Of a DNA stretch of 11,236 nucleotides, positions 7,186-11,236 are shown one piece after another. This DNA is from Spirochaetota bacterium (GTDB lineage: Bacteria; Spirochaetota; GWE2-31-10; MWDO01): NCBI GenBank assembly GCA_017998755.1, contig JAGOCL010000041.1, forward strand, positions 1 to 11,236. Reading direction: 5' to 3'. Position 1 is the first letter of the stretch. The number at the start of each line of letters is the position of its first letter. The notes under the pieces are model-generated. The model saw only the letters and a list, made by a program, of their open reading frames with translations, did not search any database and had not been told where the DNA came from. The position numbers were made by a program, and so were the translations under genes.

Positions 7186-7216
7186 AATTTAGCATAAATT
7201 TTTAAATATTTTACAA
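7186..7216 (-). promoter_or_regulatory. Candidate housekeeping promoter of the two-gene membrane-protein operon
   Basis: On the - strand, TTGTAA (7216-7211) could act as a -35 box. TAAATT (7191-7186), preceded by TG at the extended -10 position, could act as a -10 box; the spacer is 19 bases, slightly long. The start would fall near 7179, about 47 bases before the ATG. In DNA this A/T-rich such matches are common, so this is only the best candidate seen. Confidence 0.3.
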
Positions 7217-7221
7217 ATATT

Positions 7222-7251
7222 GTTAAACAATTTTGTATAAAGTTAAACAAT
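7222..7251. repeat. Direct repeat GTTAAACAAT, two copies 20 bases apart
   Basis: GTTAAACAAT occurs at 7222-7231 and again at 7242-7251, a start-to-start distance of exactly 20 bases, close to two helical turns. The first copy is also the core of a 13-base palindrome (ATTGTT-A-AACAAT, 7219-7231). The pair lies immediately upstream of the candidate -35 box of the two-gene operon, an arrangement suited to an activator or repressor binding on one face of the helix. Confidence 0.5.
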
Positions 7252-7284
7252 ATTACAATTAATGGTATATATCGTAAATATAAA

Positions 7285-7322
7285 GCAAATATTTTCAAAA
7301 AATATACCAAAAAAATATTTGC
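7285..7322 (-). terminator. Candidate intrinsic terminator of the polA-ketosynthase operon
   Basis: An 11-base perfect inverted repeat, GCAAATATTTT (7285-7295) and AAAATATTTGC (7312-7322), encloses a 16-base loop and lies 32 bases after the stop of the 7355 gene. On the - strand the stem is followed by TTTATATTTA, an interrupted T-rich tract. The stem is A/T-rich with a large loop, so it is weaker than the hairpin at 5801-5850. Confidence 0.55.
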
Positions 7323-7354
7323 GAGGTATATAGCCGTAGATTAAAAAAGGAGCG

Positions 7355-8239
7355 CTACAAATTTACGCTAAAAATATAATAGGCGCCTCTTATATTTTCT
7401 ATTACAAGCGATGGGCCGTCGAACTCAAAATAAAACGGCAAAGCTAGACGCGCGATAATTCCCGTAGGATTATCGCGCGTAAGAGCGTATTCGGTAAAGT
7501 ATCTTTTTGTCGAGGACCTCTCGATAGAAAAAAAGCTTTCTTTATCTAAAAAGATATATTCGGCTTTTTTATACTGATTTAGTTTGTAAATATCCGACAG
7601 TTTAGCGAACGCGCCGAGATAAGCGAAACCTTTTTTGTCGGACGAAGCGCATTTAAACGCGATAAATGCGGGAACTATATCAAGCGTTTTATCCGCGTCG
7701 TAAGAAAAATAGTCGGACGACTCCTCCCCTGCGACTATTATAAAAGCTCCGGGAATTTGAACTCTGTTTTGTATAAAATTAATAAACGAAGCGTTAGTCG
7801 AGGGGCCGTCGTTAATAGCGGCGGTATAGTTTGATATTTTCTTCAGTATCGAGAAATAGCATAGGGCGGTATGTTGGACGGAATTCGGGAATAGCGCGGG
7901 ATTTATACCGTAATTTTCTATCATTATCAATTTTCCGATTTTACCGACGGTCTCTATTTCTGTAAATCCGCTGAACTCATATATTTCATCATTTTGAGTA
8001 ATACTTTTATAAGGACCGGATTCCAAAACGTTATAAACCCCTAGCGATAGTTTGCTCATTGAGTATTTCATTCTGGAATTTATCCCGTCGGCCAGCCCCG
8101 GAATATCGCCGGTCGGTTTGTACTTATTCCATAAGTTAGGATTTTCAAAAATGCCGGTATTTAATAACGTTAAATATTCTTCTTTAGCCCTACCTAACGA
8201 AGATAATATTGAAATATCGGTAATATTAGTATATTTCAT
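7355..8239 (-). CDS. Ketosynthase-like protein lacking the nucleophile, probable chain-length-factor-type partner
   Basis: 294 residues. The start, ITDISILSSLG (6-16), echoes the ketosynthase opening ITGFSSLSSLG of the upstream neighbour. Residues about 115-155 (ALFPNSVQHTALCYFSI, then INDGPSTNASF) match the pattern of the short beta-ketoacyl synthase-like family (Pfam Ketoacyl-synt_2), where 'F..SVHNA..GYwSI' replaces the TACSS nucleophile motif. No cysteine sits at the expected nucleophile position, the two histidine motifs (HGTGT, GHTLG) are absent, and at 294 residues it is shorter than a full synthase of about 400. It is therefore unlikely to condense acyl chains alone and more likely pairs with the intact synthase just upstream, as chain-length factors do in aryl-polyene and type II polyketide systems. 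AAGGA inside the end of the upstream gene and a three-base gap imply coupled translation. Confidence 0.75.
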   Translation of the reverse strand: MKYTNITDISILSSLGRAKEEYLTLLNTGIFENPNLWNKYKPTGDIPGLADGINSRMKYSMSKLSLGVYNVLESGPYKSITQNDEIYEFSGFTEIETVGKIGKLIMIENYGINPALFPNSVQHTALCYFSILKKISNYTAAINDGPSTNASFINFIQNRVQIPGAFIIVAGEESSDYFSYDADKTLDIVPAFIAFKCASSDKKGFAYLGAFAKLSDIYKLNQYKKAEYIFLDKESFFSIERSSTKRYFTEYALTRDNPTGIIARLALPFYFEFDGPSLVIENIRGAYYIFSVNL

Positions 8240-8242
8240 ACG

Positions 8243-9373
8243 TTATTCCTTGTTTCTCATCATTTTTATTACCGCGCAAACATTGTTTCCGCCAAAACCG
8301 AACGCGTTTTTTAGAAAACAATTCACTTTTTTGTCGATCGTCGTCTTGGGGATATAATTTTCGTCCATCGGAGTCCCCATATTATTTGGCTGATAAATCT
8401 TATTCATTTTGAGAGAGCTAAGTAAAATAGCGATCTCCGTTAACGCCGAAGACCCGAGCGTATGTCCTATAAACGATTTTAGAGAGCTTACCGTTACGGG
8501 GTTCTCGAATACGCTTTTTATAACTTTCATTTCAACCTCGTCGTTTAACGGAGTGCCCGTTCCGTGAGCGGAAATATAGTCGATTTCATTCTTTGGGATG
8601 TTAGCTATTTCTATGGCTTTTTCCATACATTCCTTTTGCATTAATCCTTCCGGATGCGGGGCGGTAAGATGATACCCGTCGGTATTGGAGTATACCCCTA
8701 GAACTTCGGCTACCGGTTCGCTTCCGGGTTCGGTTTCCAAAAACAGAATACCGCCCCCTTCTCCTAGCGTTAATCCGTCTCTTTCCATAGTAAGCGGCTT
8801 AGTTCCGTCTGGACTGATAAGTTTTAGCGAGTCAAATCCTATCGACGTTGTTATACTCAAAGCGTCAGTTCCGACGATAAGAGCTCTTTTAATTACTCCA
8901 AATTTTATCAAATCATACGCATGTAAAAGGGTATGTCCGGCGGAAGAACAGGCGGTAGAAAACGTATATCCGCCTATAATTTTATCTTTATATACCGATT
9001 TGATAGCTTCGAATACGTCGTAGAAAAAATTTTGTCTTAACAATGGATATTTTAACGAATTTTTGATTAGTTTTGTATATATAGTTTCTGTTTCTTTAAT
9101 TCCGCCGGTGGAAGTAGAGTAAAAAATCGGGATTTTATCGTATTTTATCCAGAACAGCTCGATTTGCTTTAAAAGTTCAAGCGTAAAGACGGCGCATCTT
9201 GTCCATTTATCGCTGTCTTTAATATTTACCGTACAATACGGTTTGTTAATTTTATCTTTGGTATCCGGAAAGAATATCTTGGGGCGCTCTTCGGCTAGAG
9301 AGCTAGCAGACTCCTCATTACCTATTCCTAGAGAAGAGAGCGAAGAAAACCCCGTTATATAAACTTTATTCAA
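8243..9373 (-). CDS. Beta-ketoacyl-ACP synthase (FabF-like), TTG start
   Basis: A 376-residue condensing enzyme that would extend acyl chains on acyl carrier protein by decarboxylative Claisen condensation. The thiolase-fold active site is complete: Cys142 in STACSSA, His270 in AHGTGTP, and Lys299/His304 in SLKSFIGHT, with the same Lys-to-His spacing as FabF. GFDSLKLISPDGTKPLTMERDG (in two parts, about 179-200) and LGEGGGILFLE are also FabF-like, as is the closing FGFGGNN. It is slightly shorter than the usual 410 residues. An in-frame ATG at 9412 would overlap polA and add 13 unlike residues. The TTG at 9373 has GGAGG seven bases upstream and begins the protein at NKVYITGF, where the family begins. 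It lies 20 bases after polA and 3 bases before its inactive-looking partner. The specific pathway is not shown by sequence alone. Confidence 0.93.
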   Translation of the reverse strand: MNKVYITGFSSLSSLGIGNEESASSLAEERPKIFFPDTKDKINKPYCTVNIKDSDKWTRCAVFTLELLKQIELFWIKYDKIPIFYSTSTGGIKETETIYTKLIKNSLKYPLLRQNFFYDVFEAIKSVYKDKIIGGYTFSTACSSAGHTLLHAYDLIKFGVIKRALIVGTDALSITTSIGFDSLKLISPDGTKPLTMERDGLTLGEGGGILFLETEPGSEPVAEVLGVYSNTDGYHLTAPHPEGLMQKECMEKAIEIANIPKNEIDYISAHGTGTPLNDEVEMKVIKSVFENPVTVSSLKSFIGHTLGSSALTEIAILLSSLKMNKIYQPNNMGTPMDENYIPKTTIDKKVNCFLKNAFGFGGNNVCAVIKMMRNKE

Positions 9374-9380
9374 TGATCGA

Positions 9381-9385
9381 CCTCC
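9381..9385 (-). promoter_or_regulatory. Shine-Dalgarno site GGAGG that sets the ketosynthase start
   Basis: GGAGG on the - strand lies between the polA stop (9394-9396) and a TTG at 9373-9371, seven bases upstream of it. It decides for the TTG over the in-frame ATG at 9412, which lies inside polA. Confidence 0.8.
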
Positions 9386-9393
9386 GGATAAAT

Positions 9394-11236
9394 TTAGTGG
9401 AATTCCCCCCAATTCTCGCCTACTTCTATGGAAGTTTTTAATCGTAATTTGAAATTAAAATCGTTTTCCATACAGTCTTTGATTATACTTACCGCTATCT
9501 CAGTCTCTTCTTTTGAGGCGTCGAAAATGAGTTCGTCGTGCACTTGAAGTAACAATTTCGCCGATAACCCCTTTTTTTTGAAAGTCCGGCAAATTTTTAT
9601 CATCGCTATTTTTATCAGATCCGCCGCCGTCCCCTGAATTACAGTGTTGACCGCCATTCGTTCGCCGTACGCCATATCGTTTTTATTTCTGCTATTAATC
9701 TCGGGAATCGTTCTTTTCCTGCCCCAATAAGTCTCGGCGTAACCTTTCTCTTTACAGACGGCTTTGAGTTTCTCAATGTATTTTTTTACGCCGTTATATT
9801 TTTCAAAGTAAAGTTTGATAAAATTTGCCGCCTCGCTTCTGGGGATATCGAGGTCGTCTGCTAGAGCAAATGCGCTTTGACCGTAAAGCACGCCGAAATT
9901 GACGGTTTTTGCAATATTGCGTTCAGATTTTGATACTTCGGCGACGTTTTTATTAAAAATCAGAGAAGCCGTTCGATAATGAATATCCTCCCCTTTATTA
10001 AACGCGTCGAATAAATTTTCGTCCCGAGAAAACTCCGCCAATAAAAACAGCTCGATTTGAGAATAATCCGCCGAGATTAAAACTCGTCCTTTATCGGGAA
10101 TAAACGCTTTTCTGATCTTCCTTCCAACCTCCGTTTTGACCGGAATATTTTGAAGATTGGGCTCTTTACTAGACAACCGCCCCGTTTGCGTTCCCGTTTG
10201 TATAAACGACGTGTGAATCTTACCGGTTTGAGCATTAATTATCGCGGGAAGAGCGTCGGCGTAGGTCGATTTTATTTTGGATAAGAGACGGTGTTCTAAT
10301 AAAATTCCGACAAAAGGATGAAAAGCCGATAGTTTTTTCAAAACGTCGGCGTCGGTCGACGGTCCGGTCTTCGTCTTTTTCACGATCGGCAACCCTAATT
10401 TATTAAAAAGTATCTCGGCTATCTGTTTTGGAGAATTCGGATTAAAATCTGAGCCGACTATTTCGATCATTTTCGAAGTTAAGCTGTTGATCTCTTGTTC
10501 CAGAACCGCCGCTAACTCGTCGAGATAGCTCTTATCGACATTCACTCCGTAATACTCCATCTCTAAAAGGACGAGAAGAAGATCCATCTCGATAATATAA
10601 AACAAATCTCGGATTTTCTCGTTTGCGTCAAGCTTGATTTTGAGATATTCGTAAAGTTTGAAGGTAATAAAAGCGTCTTGTCCCGAATAGTTAACGAGTC
10701 GGTCTATATCGACGTCAAGTAGCGTGATTTTTTTTGGATCGCCGACCGCCTCTTTGTAATCCATAGTTTTAAAATTGAGATACTTGGATACAAGCTCCTT
10801 TAGTCCAAGAGCGTTATTCGCCGCGTCGAGACAGTACTCCGCAAGCAGAGTGTCAAAATAATTTTTCGATAAATTAATCCCGAAAGTTTTTAAAAATTTC
10901 AGGTCAAATTTGATATTATGACCGATCTTTTGTATAGACGAGTCCTCGAATATTTTCTTAAGTTCAGTTTTGAATAGTTCGATATCGTTATCGCCGAGCG
11001 TAATACCGGCGTCGTTTTTTTGATCTTCGGACAAAGTTATTGGAACGACAAACGAATCGTCGCCCGTCGATAAGCTTACCGATATGATCTTGTCGTTAAA
11101 AAAGTCAAGTCCGGTAGTTTCAAGATCGAAGCTGAATAGTTTGCGTTCTTTTATAACGTCCATCTTCTTTTTTAAAGTTTCGACGTCTTTTATCAGATAG
11201 AATTTGTTCGTTTTTATAACGTCAATTTCGTCCATT
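9394..11236 (-). CDS. polA: DNA polymerase I, 3'-5' exonuclease and polymerase domains (5' end outside window)
   Basis: 613 residues are visible, the equivalent of the Klenow fragment. Numbered from the Met at 11235, the proofreading domain (about 10-205) keeps Asp37/Glu39 (FDLETTG), Asp111 (HNIKFD) and Tyr183/Asp187 (YSGQDA), so the exonuclease should be active. The polymerase domain (about 210-613) has TGRLSS and LQNIPV, motif A ADYSQIEL with Asp390, motif B with Lys443, Phe447 and Tyr451 (NFGVLYGQS), and motif C VHDE (565-568). It fills gaps in repair and lagging-strand synthesis. The 5' nuclease domain of about 290 residues should lie upstream, so the edge Met is most likely internal. Motif A continues ELFLLAEF, with Phe397 and Glu401 where most family members have Arg and His. 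It heads the visible part of an operon with the ketosynthase pair. Confidence 0.96.
   Translation of the reverse strand, partial: MDEIDVIKTNKFYLIKDVETLKKKMDVIKERKLFSFDLETTGLDFFNDKIISVSLSTGDDSFVVPITLSEDQKNDAGITLGDNDIELFKTELKKIFEDSSIQKIGHNIKFDLKFLKTFGINLSKNYFDTLLAEYCLDAANNALGLKELVSKYLNFKTMDYKEAVGDPKKITLLDVDIDRLVNYSGQDAFITFKLYEYLKIKLDANEKIRDLFYIIEMDLLLVLLEMEYYGVNVDKSYLDELAAVLEQEINSLTSKMIEIVGSDFNPNSPKQIAEILFNKLGLPIVKKTKTGPSTDADVLKKLSAFHPFVGILLEHRLLSKIKSTYADALPAIINAQTGKIHTSFIQTGTQTGRLSSKEPNLQNIPVKTEVGRKIRKAFIPDKGRVLISADYSQIELFLLAEFSRDENLFDAFNKGEDIHYRTASLIFNKNVAEVSKSERNIAKTVNFGVLYGQSAFALADDLDIPRSEAANFIKLYFEKYNGVKKYIEKLKAVCKEKGYAETYWGRKRTIPEINSRNKNDMAYGERMAVNTVIQGTAADLIKIAMIKICRTFKKKGLSAKLLLQVHDELIFDASKEETEIAVSIIKDCMENDFNFKLRLKTSIEVGENWGEFH

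Larger units (their letters stand above)
7133..7354. other. 222-base A/T-rich intergenic region with regulatory elements and no gene
   Basis: This is the longest gene-free stretch in the window and no credible ORF was seen in it. From the 7355 end it holds the terminator-like hairpin of the ketosynthase operon (7285-7322). Next comes an 8-base direct repeat, GGTATATA, at 7264-7271 and 7325-7332, with the inverted TATACC at 7303-7308. Then follow a 10-base direct repeat (7222-7231 and 7242-7251), a candidate promoter (7186-7216) and the Shine-Dalgarno site (7141-7147) of the next operon. Confidence 0.7.

Noticed and set aside
8685..9023. 112-residue + strand ORF inside the ketosynthase gene
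   Set aside because: It is antisense to the catalytic core of a clear ketosynthase; its Ser/Pro-rich product is what the reverse of that sequence gives.
9394..11236. A naturally short DNA polymerase I lacking the 5' nuclease domain
   Set aside because: The apparent ATG is one base from the window edge and no ribosome site can be seen, so truncation by the window is the simpler explanation.
1..11236. CRISPR array, tRNA, rRNA, transposase or phage genes
   Set aside because: I saw no regularly spaced repeats, no tRNA- or rRNA-like stretch and no mobile-element proteins; the repeats found are short and confined to one intergenic region.

Overview
This A+T-rich window comes from a motile diderm bacterium. 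It holds the end of a flagellar basal-body operon on the + strand, then about 8.7 kb of - strand genes: a two-component system, a pair of small membrane proteins, a ketosynthase pair and DNA polymerase I. FlgA is followed directly by FlgI with no flgH (L-ring) gene between them, and FlgJ consists only of the rod-binding domain. Together with the base composition and the many signal-peptide/membrane proteins of unknown role, this fits a spirochaete or a relative with periplasmic flagella. That assignment is an inference; no rRNA or other taxonomic marker is present.

Region 1 (1-2535, +): the tail of flgA, then flgI (P-ring), flgJ (rod-binding) and a TPR-repeat protein. The genes overlap or sit 1-15 bases apart, so they are almost certainly one transcript. 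The operon converges on the next block at about 2536-2609.

Region 2 (2610-5749, -): an NtrB/NtrC-type pair. A soluble histidine kinase with two PAS domains, the second carrying a four-cysteine motif, overlaps by ATGA with a sigma-54-activating response regulator. Its position beside flagellar genes makes control of sigma-54 flagellar genes (as in FlgS/FlgR or FlrB/FlrC) a reasonable hypothesis. A 16-base perfect palindrome lies just upstream of the kinase gene.

Region 3 (5801-7132, -): a strong intrinsic terminator follows two adjacent genes for signal-peptide proteins with two hydrophobic segments each. Their shared architecture suggests divergent paralogues. They have good Shine-Dalgarno sites and an upstream region with a candidate promoter and a 20-base-spaced direct repeat.

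Region 4 (7355-11236, -): polA (3'-5' exonuclease and polymerase domains; the 5' part lies outside the window), a beta-ketoacyl-ACP synthase with an intact Cys-His-Lys-His active site that most likely starts at a TTG, and a ketosynthase-like protein without a recognisable nucleophile. The last two look like a KS/chain-length-factor pair, as in aryl-polyene and type II polyketide systems, but no other pathway gene is visible here. A hairpin at 7285-7322 probably ends this operon.

No tRNA, rRNA, CRISPR array, transposase or insertion sequence was recognised.
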